Shown here piece after piece: positions 49,252-58,594 of a stretch of 64,000 nucleotides of DNA. The translations under genes were made by a program, and so were the position numbers. The DNA is from Butyricicoccus pullicaecorum. Its GTDB lineage: Bacteria > Bacillota > Clostridia > Oscillospirales > Butyricicoccaceae. Where the stretch lies: assembly GCA_018366035.1 (NCBI GenBank), contig JAGZIW010000002.1, forward strand, positions 124,001 through 188,000, in the 5' to 3' direction. The notes beneath the pieces are model-generated. The model was not told where the DNA came from. It saw only the letters and a program-made list of their open reading frames with translations, and did no database searches. How positions within the stretch are numbered: the first letter of the stretch is position 1; each line of letters begins with the position of its first letter.

Positions 49252-51729
49252 TCAATTTTCAGGGTCCTCCTCCTCTGTATCCGAGTTCTCTGGAGGAGGT
49301 GTTTCTGTCTGTTCTTCTCCTGACGGGGAATCCGACTCCTGACCTTCCTCTCCACTATTTTCGGGATCGCCCTCCGGCGTGTCTTGTTCCTTCTCGTCAT
49401 CGCTGCTGAAGATGGAATGTTTGCTGTAACATACGCCGAGAGAACCACCGGAAACCGTCACATCTCCCGAGCCAACCGGATCATTTTCACCTGTATAGCA
49501 ATACTCCGAGTCCTCAATCGATGGGGAGAAATCAATTGGGAATTTTCGTGTTAAATCCATCTTACCAACCGTTGCAGTCCGCCAGCATCGACTGGTCGCA
49601 ATGCGTCCGGTATCTCGGCAGATCTCAACATACTTGTGCAGATAGCAATCCTGTTTTGGCTCGTCTCCCTTCCAGAATCGTCCGGTTGATACACGACTGC
49701 CACGTGCATCATCACTGCACGCGCTTACAGGCGCGTATCCGCTGTCCTCACAGTAGCTTGCATTCACAAAATTGGAATCATCTCCCATGTCAAACTGTGC
49801 ATTGGGCAAATCCTCATGGATTCGCCGCATCACCGTTGTCCACAGGGACAGAGCCGTGTTGCCCGAAATGCCTTCCAGATTATAACTCTGATCGTAACCA
49901 AACCAAGTAGCACCTACATAGTATGGAGTAAGTCCACAGAACCATACATCACGCTTTGCGGTCGTGGTACCCGTCTTACCTGCTGTCTCGATCCCCGGAA
50001 TGGTCGCACGCCGTCCGGTTCCCGATTTGGTAACTTCCTTGAGGGCATCAAGCATATAATATGCTGTTTTTTCATTCTTAAAAGCATCTTTTTCTTCCGG
50101 TGTTGTGTAGTCAATCAGCACGTTGCCTTCACTGTCCTCCACCTTGGAATAGGTGCGGGAACCTGAATATTTGCCATTGTTTGCAAAAATGGTATAACCT
50201 GCTGCCATTTCACGCACGGTGACACCACCATTCATACCACCCAGTGCAAGCGGAGCATAATCAATATCCGCATTGGGATTGAGGTGTGAAAATCCGAGTG
50301 TATCATGCAAAAATTCATAGGACCGCTGCGGAGTTATCATATCCAGAACACGCACAGCAACACAGTTGATCGAGTGTGCAATTGCATTGCGCACAACCAT
50401 TTGTCCCTGATATCGCCGGTTGTCGTTTCTTGGCCAAGCCTTGCCATTATATACCTTAAACGGCATATCTGTAACGGCAGAATATGGTGTGATTTTTCCG
50501 TCATCCATTGCAGGCCCATAAACAGCAAGCGGCTTAATGGAAGAACCCGGCTGACGAACTGTCATAGTTGCACGGTTTGTCAACAGACTGCCTTCCTTCT
50601 TTCCGCGTCCGCCGACCAGTCCTACCACATTGCCCTGCTTATCGCAGACCACCATCGCAGACTGCGGCACAACGCCATTTTTGCGGGCACGCGGAAAATT
50701 CGATTCATCAGTGTACACATCGTCCATGATCGCCTGAATATCCTGATCGATGGTTGCATAGATCTGCAGTCCGCCAGACATGACGCGGGAACGCGCGAGG
50801 TCATAGGAAATACTCTGCTTTTCCTGAAGGTCCTCGGTCAGCTCCTGAATAATTGCCTCAGTGAACCATGAATATGGCTGATCGTTCTGCTGCTTATAAT
50901 CATCTGATTTATATACAAGCTCGGTTGTAAGCGCCTCCTGATACTGGCTTTCTCCAATAAATCCTTGCTCTTTCATTGCAAAAAGCACCTTTTCCTGACG
51001 CTCCTTGACATTCTCAGGATTGCGGAATGGATTATATCGTGTCGGCGCATTGGGAATGGACGCAAGCACCGCACATTCCGCAAGGTTAAGCTCGCTCAGT
51101 TCTTTACCAAAATAGGTCATGGCAGCTACCTTAACGCCTGCCGCACGGTTGCCATATGGAATCGTATTGAGATACATCTCCAAAATCTGTTCCTTGGCTG
51201 TGGCTCCCAAATTTTTTTCCAGAGTCAAAGCCTGAAAGATCTCATTGATTTTTCGCTTGACCGATTTATCACTGTTTCCTGTCAGATTCTTGATCAGCTG
51301 CTGTGTGATGGTGGAACCGCCGCCTGCGCCATCGTCGCCTGTTACAAAGCCCTGTACAGCACCCAGTGTACGGATCCAGTCTACGCCATGATGGGAATAA
51401 AACCGTTTATCCTCAATTGCCACCACTGCATTCTGCAAATCCTTCGGAACCTCAGACAGTTCTACCCACTGTCTGTTCACGTCCCCTTCCAGCGTCTCAT
51501 ATATCTCATATTCTCCGCTTGTCTTGTTTTTTGCATAGATAACAGTCGTCTTTGCCAGCTCTCTGCTGTAAGAAGATACATCAATATCAGCGTTTGGCAC
51601 AACGCAAATGCCAATATAAAATGCCAGCGCAATTCCGCACAAGCACGCTGTTACAATTCCAATGAGCGGAATTGCCAAAATCGCCATTACGATCTTGCGT
51701 GCTTTGGAACTCTTTTTTTCTTTTGCCAT
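49252..51729 (-). CDS. Class A penicillin-binding protein (PBP1A family)
   Basis: The 825-residue bifunctional cell-wall synthase has a membrane anchor at ~13-40 and a GT51 glycosyltransferase ('IEDKRFYSHHGVDW', 'GGSTITQQLIKN', 'KEQILEMYLN'). The transpeptidase has S-S-I-K (in QPGSSIKPL), SIN (in HSINCVAV) and KTGTT. The last ~70 residues are an acidic, Glu/Asp/Pro/Ser-rich disordered tail, which is longer than usual. Start by AAGGAGG. Transcription is monocistronic and ends close to the SRP RNA promoter. Confidence 0.95.
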   Translation of the reverse strand: MAKEKKSSKARKIVMAILAIPLIGIVTACLCGIALAFYIGICVVPNADIDVSSYSRELAKTTVIYAKNKTSGEYEIYETLEGDVNRQWVELSEVPKDLQNAVVAIEDKRFYSHHGVDWIRTLGAVQGFVTGDDGAGGGSTITQQLIKNLTGNSDKSVKRKINEIFQALTLEKNLGATAKEQILEMYLNTIPYGNRAAGVKVAAMTYFGKELSELNLAECAVLASIPNAPTRYNPFRNPENVKERQEKVLFAMKEQGFIGESQYQEALTTELVYKSDDYKQQNDQPYSWFTEAIIQELTEDLQEKQSISYDLARSRVMSGGLQIYATIDQDIQAIMDDVYTDESNFPRARKNGVVPQSAMVVCDKQGNVVGLVGGRGKKEGSLLTNRATMTVRQPGSSIKPLAVYGPAMDDGKITPYSAVTDMPFKVYNGKAWPRNDNRRYQGQMVVRNAIAHSINCVAVRVLDMITPQRSYEFLHDTLGFSHLNPNADIDYAPLALGGMNGGVTVREMAAGYTIFANNGKYSGSRTYSKVEDSEGNVLIDYTTPEEKDAFKNEKTAYYMLDALKEVTKSGTGRRATIPGIETAGKTGTTTAKRDVWFCGLTPYYVGATWFGYDQSYNLEGISGNTALSLWTTVMRRIHEDLPNAQFDMGDDSNFVNASYCEDSGYAPVSACSDDARGSRVSTGRFWKGDEPKQDCYLHKYVEICRDTGRIATSRCWRTATVGKMDLTRKFPIDFSPSIEDSEYCYTGENDPVGSGDVTVSGGSLGVCYSKHSIFSSDDEKEQDTPEGDPENSGEEGQESDSPSGEEQTETPPPENSDTEEEDPEN

Positions 51730-51937
51730 ATCGTGTTATGCCTCCTTACGCACGGCCGCAAAGGTCACCAATGCCATATACCTTCCATGAGCGTTTACAG
51801 CATATAGGCGATTACAGTATATCATATTCCTCTGAAAATTTCCAACATTTTTATTCTTTATGTATGATTCTCTGCTCAGAAAGCCATACTGAATCACACA
51901 ATCCTTTATAATACTCAATCGTTTGGAGGGATATTTC

Positions 51938-52255
51938 GTGCAAATCCAAAATCGTTCTATGGGCTTTCATATCATTATATTATCGCTCACTTTTCTTTCC
52001 GTTATTCTGCTTTTATTCTCTTTATTATGGCCAAAGCCGCTGCCTTCCAGCGCACCGCTTCCCGAAACGCCATATACCGCCAAAAGCGTTGGACATCAGG
52101 TCGTGATCTATCAAACCGGACACAGCGACCCCATTCTGATGACAGGAATCGATATCCGCACCCTGCCTCCCACCGACCAGCAGGCACTGTCACAGGGCAT
52201 AGCCCTGCGCGATGCAACCGAGATCGCACATCTTTTGGAGGATTACGACGCATAA
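51938..52255 (+). CDS. Small membrane protein with BofC C-terminal-like domain
   Basis: The start is GTG 51938 (GGAGGG 7 nt upstream), giving 105 residues. A single membrane helix (about 10-30) is followed by a short Pro-rich linker. The final domain ('VGHQVVIYQTGHSDPIL', 'LPPTDQQALSQGI', 'IAHLLEDYDA') resembles the C-terminal domain of BofC, the forespore regulator that inhibits SpoIVB in Bacillus. Its position before pdaA supports a sporulation role (inference). Confidence 0.6.
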   Translation: MQIQNRSMGFHIIILSLTFLSVILLLFSLLWPKPLPSSAPLPETPYTAKSVGHQVVIYQTGHSDPILMTGIDIRTLPPTDQQALSQGIALRDATEIAHLLEDYDA

Positions 52256-52324
52256 TCACAAGCATACCCTGCCCGCCAGACACATACAGTGTACTAACAA
52301 ACTGTAAAGAAGGCGGTGTATATC

Positions 52325-53155
52325 TTGTTTCTATCCCCCAAGCAGATGCGAAAAATCCGCTCGGTTCTTGCTGTCACGGCGCTGATTCTTGCACTTGCCG
52401 GTGCTGGTGCATTCTATGAGGCACATTTTGGTCCGGTTTCTGCTGTGGCTGCCGAAATCACCAACTGGGGGCTTTCTTTTCAAACCCCCGGACAGCCTCC
52501 GACCGGAAACGCTTCCTCAGAGCAGTTGGAAGCACTCTCCGCCCGTTATCTGGGCGACCCACAAAAACCGGTCATCTATCTGACCTTTGATGCCGGCTTT
52601 GAAAATGGCAATATGCCCGCCATTTTGGACGCTCTGAAAAAACATCACGCACCAGCCACATTCTTTCTGGTCGGGAACTTTTTCAAAACCGAGCCAGACC
52701 TTGTCCGCCGTATGGTAGACGAAGGGCATCTCATTGGCAACCATACCATGACACACCCAGATATGTCTAAAATCTCTGACATTGACTCCTTCCGCGCAGA
52801 GCTTGAAGGGGTGGAAAAACTGTATGAAGAAATCATCGGCAGCCCAATGCCCAAGCTGTATCGTCCGCCGCAAGGCAAATTTAATATGGAAAACCTCAAG
52901 CAGGCGCAGGCGCTCGGCTATACAACAGTCTTTTGGTCACTTGCCTATGTGGATTGGTATGCTGACAATCAGCCTACCCGAGAGCAAGCCTTTGACAAGC
53001 TGCTGCCGCGTATCCACAACGGTGCAATCGTGCTGCTTCACTCTACCTCCTCCACGAATGCAAAAATTTTAGATGAGCTTTTGACCAAATGGGAGCAAGC
53101 TGGTTATACATTTGGCGCCATATCTGATCTCGCACTGGAGCCACTCTCCTCTTGA
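52325..53155 (+). CDS. pdaA: PdaA-type polysaccharide deacetylase
   Basis: I start at TTG 52325 (GGCGGTG about 7 nt upstream); the alternative is GTG 52316. The ~276-residue protein has a signal anchor (residues ~9-31) and a NodB deacetylase domain with 'LTFDAGFENG' (metal Asp), 'GNHTMTHPDM' (metal His pair) and 'YRPPQGKF'. It belongs to the delta-lactam-biosynthetic de-N-acetylase branch, which deacetylates muramic residues in the spore cortex. A BofC-like gene precedes it, so the pair looks sporulation-related. Confidence 0.88.
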   Translation: MFLSPKQMRKIRSVLAVTALILALAGAGAFYEAHFGPVSAVAAEITNWGLSFQTPGQPPTGNASSEQLEALSARYLGDPQKPVIYLTFDAGFENGNMPAILDALKKHHAPATFFLVGNFFKTEPDLVRRMVDEGHLIGNHTMTHPDMSKISDIDSFRAELEGVEKLYEEIIGSPMPKLYRPPQGKFNMENLKQAQALGYTTVFWSLAYVDWYADNQPTREQAFDKLLPRIHNGAIVLLHSTSSTNAKILDELLTKWEQAGYTFGAISDLALEPLSS

Positions 53156-53194
53156 TAGACGGTCTTTCGTGACAGATGGTTCCATGCGCTGGAC

Positions 53195-53243
53195 AAAAAA
53201 GTCTGGGAAACAATGCCCTTTGCATTGTCCCCCAGACTTTTTT
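53195..53243. terminator. Bidirectional terminator between pdaA and aroF
   Basis: The stem arms are 53195-53216 and 53222-53243 with one internal mismatch, A-run on the left and T-run on the right. Confidence 0.88.
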
Positions 53244-53247
53244 TATG

Positions 53248-54273
53248 TCAGTTCGTCCCTGTTTGCAGCTGTTTTTCCTCAAATAAAACGCGGCGCTTGA
53301 TATCTGTCATCACATCATGAAACATTGGGATATCGAGCGACTGTGCCCCATCACACAGAGCGCATTTCGGATTATTATGTACCTCTATCATCAGTCCATC
53401 TGCTCCCGCTGCAATCGCCGCACGGGAAAGCGGTGCAACCATATCCCGTCTGCCTGCCGCATGGCTCGGGTCGATGATGACCGGCAGATGACTGAGCATC
53501 TTAATGAGCGGTACCGCTGAAATATCCAAATTGTTGCGAATCATGGTCTCAAAGGTGCGGATACCACGCTCACACAGCATTACATTATGATTTCCGCCTG
53601 CAAAAATATATTCGGCTGCCATCAGAAATTCTTCCATGGTGGCTGACAGGCCGCGCTTTAAGAGAATTGGCTTATTGGAACGTCCCAATTCTTTCAGCAG
53701 CATAAAATTCTGCATATTGCGTGCGCCCAGCTGAATAATATCCACATCGGCAAACAGATCCAAATGCTTTTCGCTCATAATCTCTGTGACAATCGGCAGA
53801 CCAGTCTGACGCTTTGCCTCAAGCAGCAGCTTGAGCCCCTCTGCCTCCATTCCCTGAAAGGAGTATGGCGAGGTTCTCGGCTTAAATGCACCGCCGCGCA
53901 GGAAAGAGGCACCAGCTTTTTTCACAGCTTCTGCAACCTCTAAAATCTGTGCCTCATTTTCTACCGAACAGGGTCCTGCAAACACATTAAAGTACCCTTC
54001 CCCGATTTTACGTCCACAAACCTCCAAAACCGTATCCTGCGGGTGCATCTTACGGTTCACGCTCTTAAATGGCTCTGTAACACGCTGCACCCGCTCCACA
54101 AGGTCATACACCATGATATCGCTCTCATCAATGCGGGAGGTATCGCCCAACAGTCCAATAATCGTGGTAGAGGATCCTTCGGAATAGTTGGTGTTCAACC
54201 CCATATCATGGAAGTGTTCAATTAAACGGTTGACCCGTTCTTTATCGGGATTTGGCTTTAAGACGACTATCAT
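53248..54273 (-). CDS. aroF: 3-deoxy-7-phosphoheptulonate (DAHP) synthase, type I-beta
   Basis: The 341-residue enzyme joins PEP and erythrose-4-phosphate in the first step of aromatic amino acid synthesis. An N-terminal ferredoxin-like regulatory domain (residues 1-75) precedes the barrel, as in the Thermotoga/Bacillus-type (I-beta) enzymes. Landmarks are 'FAGPCSVENEAQI', 'RGGAFKPRTSPYSFQG', 'IQLGARNMQNF', 'LLKRG' and 'DPSHAAGRRDMV'. It is monocistronic. AAAGGAAA lies before the ATG. Confidence 0.94.
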   Translation of the reverse strand: MIVVLKPNPDKERVNRLIEHFHDMGLNTNYSEGSSTTIIGLLGDTSRIDESDIMVYDLVERVQRVTEPFKSVNRKMHPQDTVLEVCGRKIGEGYFNVFAGPCSVENEAQILEVAEAVKKAGASFLRGGAFKPRTSPYSFQGMEAEGLKLLLEAKRQTGLPIVTEIMSEKHLDLFADVDIIQLGARNMQNFMLLKELGRSNKPILLKRGLSATMEEFLMAAEYIFAGGNHNVMLCERGIRTFETMIRNNLDISAVPLIKMLSHLPVIIDPSHAAGRRDMVAPLSRAAIAAGADGLMIEVHNNPKCALCDGAQSLDIPMFHDVMTDIKRRVLFEEKQLQTGTN

Positions 54274-54323
54274 GCTCCGTATTTCCTTTCAGCTCAAAAT
54301 AAAATCATTGTATACTGAGAGGT

Positions 54324-54351
54324 ATTATAACATATTAGCACCTAAAAGCAA
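54324..54351 (-). promoter_or_regulatory. aroF promoter
   Basis: On the minus strand TTGCTT (54346-54351), 16-bp spacer, TATAAT (54324-54329). Confidence 0.65.
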
Positions 54352-54366
54352 ATATTTTTCAAATGT

Positions 54367-55074
54367 TCAATTTGTACCATTTTCTTTGAAATAAGTATAG
54401 TTATCTTGTACCATATTGCAAAATTCGTCCCAACGGTTTTCTTCGATCAGTCGTGCCGGACAAATCTTTCCTGAAAAATCCTGATGTTTTTTGAGGGCAC
54501 CCATGCCCAAATCATACCGATACAGCAGATATCCGGCTAAGATTGCACCATTTTTCAGGGTCTGTTCATAATCATTGTCCTGCGCAACACAAAGCTCAAT
54601 ACCAATCCCATTGGTATTGCCTCCATTGGGCTGCATGCCATCTCCCGCATGATAGGCAGGTTCGGTATCTGGAATATGCTGATATCCCTCATGGTCGTCT
54701 ACCGTATAATGCCACGACAGCTTCTCCTGCATTGCATTCTGATGGATAAAGGCATCATGCCGTGCCGCATTGGCTCCCGCTGTAAAATTATCCGTCTCAT
54801 GAATCACGACATACTGCACCTCTCGTTTTCCGCCAATGCGTCCAACAGCCTCCTTCTCCAAGAAATGCTGATACACAGGCAGTCCCCGAATTTCTATCAC
54901 ATCATAACTCGGCCCTTTGTCCTCTGCACGATGCAGAAACTGATGGATCCCAAACCCAATTCCCACAAAAACCAACAGAAGCAGCAGCAAAACAATCAGT
55001 GGACGAAAATTCCTTCTTCTGCGCCGCCTTGCCTTTGGTGCCGCGTGTGATGCATGATACGCAATGATCTTCAT
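54367..55074 (-). CDS. N-acetylmuramoyl-L-alanine amidase (amidase_2)
   Basis: The 235-residue protein has an Arg-rich N-terminus and a membrane helix (~25-44). A type 2 amidase domain follows with 'VVIHETDN' (zinc His), 'SWHYTVDDHEGYQHIPD', 'NGIGIELCV' and 'KKHQDFSGKICPARL' (second zinc His and C-terminal loop). It cleaves the bond between MurNAc and the peptide stem, outside the membrane. It is monocistronic. The minus strand has AAGGGGGG before the ATG. Confidence 0.9.
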   Translation of the reverse strand: MKIIAYHASHAAPKARRRRRRNFRPLIVLLLLLLVFVGIGFGIHQFLHRAEDKGPSYDVIEIRGLPVYQHFLEKEAVGRIGGKREVQYVVIHETDNFTAGANAARHDAFIHQNAMQEKLSWHYTVDDHEGYQHIPDTEPAYHAGDGMQPNGGNTNGIGIELCVAQDNDYEQTLKNGAILAGYLLYRYDLGMGALKKHQDFSGKICPARLIEENRWDEFCNMVQDNYTYFKENGTN

Positions 55075-55182
55075 TACAAGCCCCCCTTATTGCATAATGA
55101 TACTACGAATTTCCCTGCCGATGCAAATATTCTGCGTTAAATTTTTTGTAAACTTCTCTCAAAAACAGTTGTAAAAAAAGGA

Positions 55183-55211
55183 TTGTCCCCCCTGAAAATC
55201 CATGGTACAAT
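55183..55211 (+). promoter_or_regulatory. Promoter of the isochorismatase-like gene
   Basis: TTGTCC (55183-55188), 17-bp spacer, TACAAT (55206-55211). Confidence 0.7.
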
Positions 55212-55242
55212 CAACTTAACCTGAAAATATGAGGTATGTATT

Positions 55243-55803
55243 ATGAAAAGACTTCTGGCAATTATTGACTATCAAAATGATTTTGTTTCAGGAAGTTTGG
55301 GATTTCCGAATGCAGACAAGCTCGACCTCGGCATCGCAGAACTTGCACAGAAATATCTGGCGCAGGGCGACCCCATTCTTATCACCTATGATACGCATGA
55401 TACGGACTATTTAGAAACGCGGGAGGGCAAAGCGCTCCCCATTCCCCACTGTATCTCCAAAACAGAAGGCTGGCAGCTTTACGGGAAAACACAGGACTGC
55501 ATTGCAGGCACCTGTGCGCCCAGACAGATCTTCCCCATTTGCAAAACGACCTTCGGCATCGCCCCCGAAGACCTCATCAAGCTCAAAGCACAGATCGGCA
55601 CGGTTGATGAAATCCTAATTGTAGGGCTGGTCAGCAATATCTGCGTCATGGCAAATGCCTGCACACTGCAAGCTGCATGGCCGAGTGCACAAATCGTCGT
55701 AGATGCTGCTCTTTGCGCAAGCTTTGATGCCGCCCTGCACGAAAAAACACTCGATGTCATGACCGGCATGCAGATAACCGTCATTCATCGTACAGAGAAG
55801 TGA
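55243..55803 (+). CDS. Cysteine hydrolase, isochorismatase/nicotinamidase-like
   Basis: The 186-residue protein of the isochorismatase-like hydrolase fold has the catalytic Asp in 'IIDYQNDFV' (residue ~9), the Lys in 'CKTTFG' (~100) and the nucleophile Cys in 'VSNICVMANA' (~133). Nicotinamidase and isochorismatase both fit. The metal-binding 'THDTDYLE' after the Asp strand recalls nicotinamidases, but the substrate is not settled. It is a single gene. Confidence 0.85.
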   Translation: MKRLLAIIDYQNDFVSGSLGFPNADKLDLGIAELAQKYLAQGDPILITYDTHDTDYLETREGKALPIPHCISKTEGWQLYGKTQDCIAGTCAPRQIFPICKTTFGIAPEDLIKLKAQIGTVDEILIVGLVSNICVMANACTLQAAWPSAQIVVDAALCASFDAALHEKTLDVMTGMQITVIHRTEK

Positions 55804-55843
55804 ACAAGCAGCAATATTTTTGGCAAACTTTTGCTCACACTCC

Positions 55844-55873
55844 TTGTGGTTTGTGGGTAAGTTGGTGTATAAT
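55844..55873 (+). promoter_or_regulatory. pta promoter
   Basis: TTGTGG (55844-55849), 18-bp spacer, TATAAT (55868-55873). Confidence 0.65.
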
Positions 55874-55911
55874 AAAAAGAGAAAGAGTATTCTAAGGAGG
55901 TTCTTGAAACA

Positions 55912-56883
55912 ATGTTAGAAAATCTAATTTCCACACTCAAAGCAAATCCACGCTCCATTGTCTTTACTGAGGGTGCAGATCCTCGTATCCTTGAGGCTGC
56001 ATCTCGTCTCAAGAAGGACGACATCTTGACTCCCATTCTGGTAGGCAACGTTGAGGAAGTACAATCTGCTGCAAGCCAGAATCATTTCGATATTACCGGC
56101 ATCGAGATCATCGATCCTGCAACCTATCCAGAAATGGACGCTATGGTGCAGATGATGGTAGACCTTCGCAAGGGCAAAATGAGCGAAGAGGACTGCCGCA
56201 AGGCTCTTTCCAAGGGCAACTACTTTGGCACCATGCTCGTAAAGATGGGCAAGGCTGATGCTCTGCTTGGCGGTGCAACCTACTCCACCGCAGATACTGT
56301 ACGTCCAGCATTGCAGATCATCAAGACCAAGCCGGGCAGCAAAATCGTATCTTCCTGCTTCGTGCTGCACCGCAATACCGCACAGGGCGAAGAAAAGTAC
56401 GTCATGGGTGACTGCGCAATCAACATCACACCGAGCGAGGACGAGCTGGTTGAAATTGCAATCGAGACTGCACGCACCGCTGAAATCTTCGGTATCGATC
56501 CACGTGTTGCAATGCTGTCCTATTCCACTCTGGGCTCCGGCAAGGGCGACTCCGTTGATATGATGCGTAATGCAACCGCAAAGGTAAAGGAAGCAGCTCC
56601 TGCACTCGCAGTTGATGGTGAGCTTCAGTTTGACGCTGCATTCTCCCCAGTAGTTGCACAAACCAAGTGCAAGGGCTCTGCTGTCGCAGGCCATGCAAAC
56701 ACCTTTATCTTCCCAGATATCAATGCAGGCAACATCGGCTATAAGATTGCACAGCGTCTGGGCGGCTTTGAGGCATTTGGTCCAATCCTTCAGGGTCTCA
56801 ATGCACCAATCAACGACCTGTCCCGCGGCTGCAACGCGGAAGAGGTCTACAAGATGGCAATTATCACCACTGCCCTCAAGTAA
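55912..56883 (+). CDS. pta: Phosphate acetyltransferase
   Basis: The 323-residue enzyme interconverts acetyl-CoA and acetyl phosphate. Landmarks of the PTA/PTB family are 'IVFTEGADPRILEAA', 'LVKMGKADALLGGATYST', 'LSYSTLGSGKGDSVD', 'DGELQFDAAFSP' and 'AGHANTFIFPDINAGNIGYK'. The start follows TAAGGAGG. Acetate kinase is not adjacent, so the usual pta-ackA operon is split here. Its strong promoter, terminator and biased codons suggest high expression. Confidence 0.94.
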   Translation: MLENLISTLKANPRSIVFTEGADPRILEAASRLKKDDILTPILVGNVEEVQSAASQNHFDITGIEIIDPATYPEMDAMVQMMVDLRKGKMSEEDCRKALSKGNYFGTMLVKMGKADALLGGATYSTADTVRPALQIIKTKPGSKIVSSCFVLHRNTAQGEEKYVMGDCAINITPSEDELVEIAIETARTAEIFGIDPRVAMLSYSTLGSGKGDSVDMMRNATAKVKEAAPALAVDGELQFDAAFSPVVAQTKCKGSAVAGHANTFIFPDINAGNIGYKIAQRLGGFEAFGPILQGLNAPINDLSRGCNAEEVYKMAIITTALK

Positions 56884-56891
56884 GATTTTGG

Positions 56892-56926
56892 CGTGCTCCT
56901 AGTGTTCTTAGGAGCACGTTTTTTTG
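56892..56926 (+). terminator. Intrinsic terminator of pta
   Basis: CGTGCTCCTA/TAGGAGCACG with a 7-nt loop is followed by TTTTTTT. Confidence 0.9.
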
Positions 56927-56936
56927 CAGCAAAACA

Positions 56937-56964
56937 AAATGGCGTGGAAAACACGCCATTTTTC
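56937..56964 (-). terminator. Terminator of the AI-2E-family gene
   Basis: On the minus strand AATGGCGTG/CACGCCATT with a short loop ends in TTGTTTT. Confidence 0.75.
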
Positions 56965-58302
56965 TTACTTTTTGACAGACTCTCCCCGTTGTTCCTCGGT
57001 CTTATTCTGACGGCGCTTAAAGCGCTCCAGTTTCACCTCAGTCGGCGCAACACTTTCTGCCGTAATCGGAACGATCTCTTTACTCTCCGCATCTACATGG
57101 TCAAGTGTCATATATACCGATGTGTCCGTTGAAATATGTTTATTCCGCAGCGAACGATTCACCAGTCCCGAAATCGTACTGTATATTACAGCAAACAGCG
57201 GAACACCTACAACCATTCCCGCAAAGCCGAACAGACCACCAAACAGCAAAATTGCAAACATGACCCAAAAACTCGCAAGCCCAGTGGAATCACCCAAAAT
57301 CTTGGGGCCCAAGATATTGCCATCAAATTGCTGTAAAATAAGAATAAAGATAACAAAATACACAGCTTGCAGCGGGCTGACAAGGAAAATCAAAATCGTG
57401 CTTGGAATGGCGCCGATAAACGGGCCAAAGAACGGAATAATATTGGTAACACCGATAATCACACTAATCAGCAGCACATAGGGAAGCTGCAAAATCGACA
57501 TGCTCACAAAAGTAATCAACCCAATAATCAGTGAGTCGAGCAGCTTTCCGGTAATGAAGCCGCCGAATACCTTGTGTATAAACCGGAAATTTTCCAAAAC
57601 TGCATTTGCAGTATCGGTCTCGAACATGCTGTAAATGAGCTTCTTTGCCTGTGCAGAAAATGTATGCTTGCTGTTGAGCATATAAACCGCACTGATAAAA
57701 CCAACCAGAACTGTTTTCATAAAGCCCACAGCATTGGAAACAAAGCTCCCAACAAAATTTCCCTTCATCACTTTGAGAAGCTGCGGAACAAGCTGTTCAT
57801 TTGCCCAGTACAAAAAGTTATCCGTCGCAGATATATAAAGCTGCTGCAAATTCTCCTCCAGAATTGGATTGCTCGAGAACAGATTTGCCATCCACTTTTC
57901 TGACTCAGCAAGATATTCCGGCATTTTCTCGACAAGTCCCATGATGCTTTCTGCCAGCTGTGGCAGCACCATCGAAAGCAGCGCAACTACCACAAACAGG
58001 AAAAATACAACACTCAGCAAGCTGCATAACAAACGGTTGAGATTCTTTGCCTTTTCCTGATTGCGCATGATACGCAAAAAGACAGGCTCACAATGCTTTA
58101 CCATGCCATTAAAGATTGGCAGCAGCAGATATGCAACGACAAAGCCAAAGGTAAACGGGCGCAAAATCACCGAGATATCCTGAACCACCTTGACAATGGC
58201 GTCCATCTTGTAAAATGCGAAAAAACAGAGAATACTCATGGCAATGACAAGCCATGCGGAAACTGCTACCCTAAAATAGCGATTATGGAATGGATTTTTC
58301 AT
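56965..58302 (-). CDS. AI-2E/PerM family transporter
   Basis: The 445-residue protein has seven to eight membrane helices. The conserved C-terminal segment of the family is clear: 'YVLLISVIIGVTNIIPFFGPFIGAIPS' (split here), 'LQQFDGNILGPKILGDSTGL' and 'VVGVPLFAVIYS'. Members range from AI-2 exporters to sodium/proton antiporters and YtvI-type proteins; the substrate is not evident. The C-terminal ~60 residues are cytosolic and charged. It is the last gene of a minus-strand run starting with the DUF2461 gene. Confidence 0.9.
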   Translation of the reverse strand: MKNPFHNRYFRVAVSAWLVIAMSILCFFAFYKMDAIVKVVQDISVILRPFTFGFVVAYLLLPIFNGMVKHCEPVFLRIMRNQEKAKNLNRLLCSLLSVVFFLFVVVALLSMVLPQLAESIMGLVEKMPEYLAESEKWMANLFSSNPILEENLQQLYISATDNFLYWANEQLVPQLLKVMKGNFVGSFVSNAVGFMKTVLVGFISAVYMLNSKHTFSAQAKKLIYSMFETDTANAVLENFRFIHKVFGGFITGKLLDSLIIGLITFVSMSILQLPYVLLISVIIGVTNIIPFFGPFIGAIPSTILIFLVSPLQAVYFVIFILILQQFDGNILGPKILGDSTGLASFWVMFAILLFGGLFGFAGMVVGVPLFAVIYSTISGLVNRSLRNKHISTDTSVYMTLDHVDAESKEIVPITAESVAPTEVKLERFKRRQNKTEEQRGESVKK

Positions 58303-58336
58303 AAACTACTTCGATTTTCCTCCGAAAGAATTAAAA

Positions 58337-58594
58337 TCACTCTTCTGTATACAGAAAAATGCGCCAGATCACATATACAAAAGAAGCCAGAAATGTAATG
58401 AGAAATAGATGCTTAAATTTTTTCATTGCACCCGCAAATGCAGTCGCAAGCCATGCGCCAAAGCTCACGAGACATAGTTCAAACAACCCAAACTCCCAAG
58501 GCTCCAAGGTCTTGACTTTCGCCGTTAGATACCGTGCACCACAATCTGCATACTCCTTCATCTGCACTGCGTGATCCATAAGTTCCTGTTTCAT
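58337..58594 (-). CDS. Small two-helix membrane protein, unrecognised
   Basis: The 85-residue product has a soluble N-terminal helix (residues 1-32) and two hydrophobic helices (about 36-54 and 61-80). The minus strand has GAGAGGAAAAG before the ATG, and the ATG directly abuts the stop of the exonuclease gene, so it is translationally coupled. I do not recognise it. Similar small membrane proteins are common next to AI-2E-type transporters (inference only). Confidence 0.65.
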   Translation of the reverse strand: MKQELMDHAVQMKEYADCGARYLTAKVKTLEPWEFGLFELCLVSFGAWLATAFAGAMKKFKHLFLITFLASFVYVIWRIFLYTEE

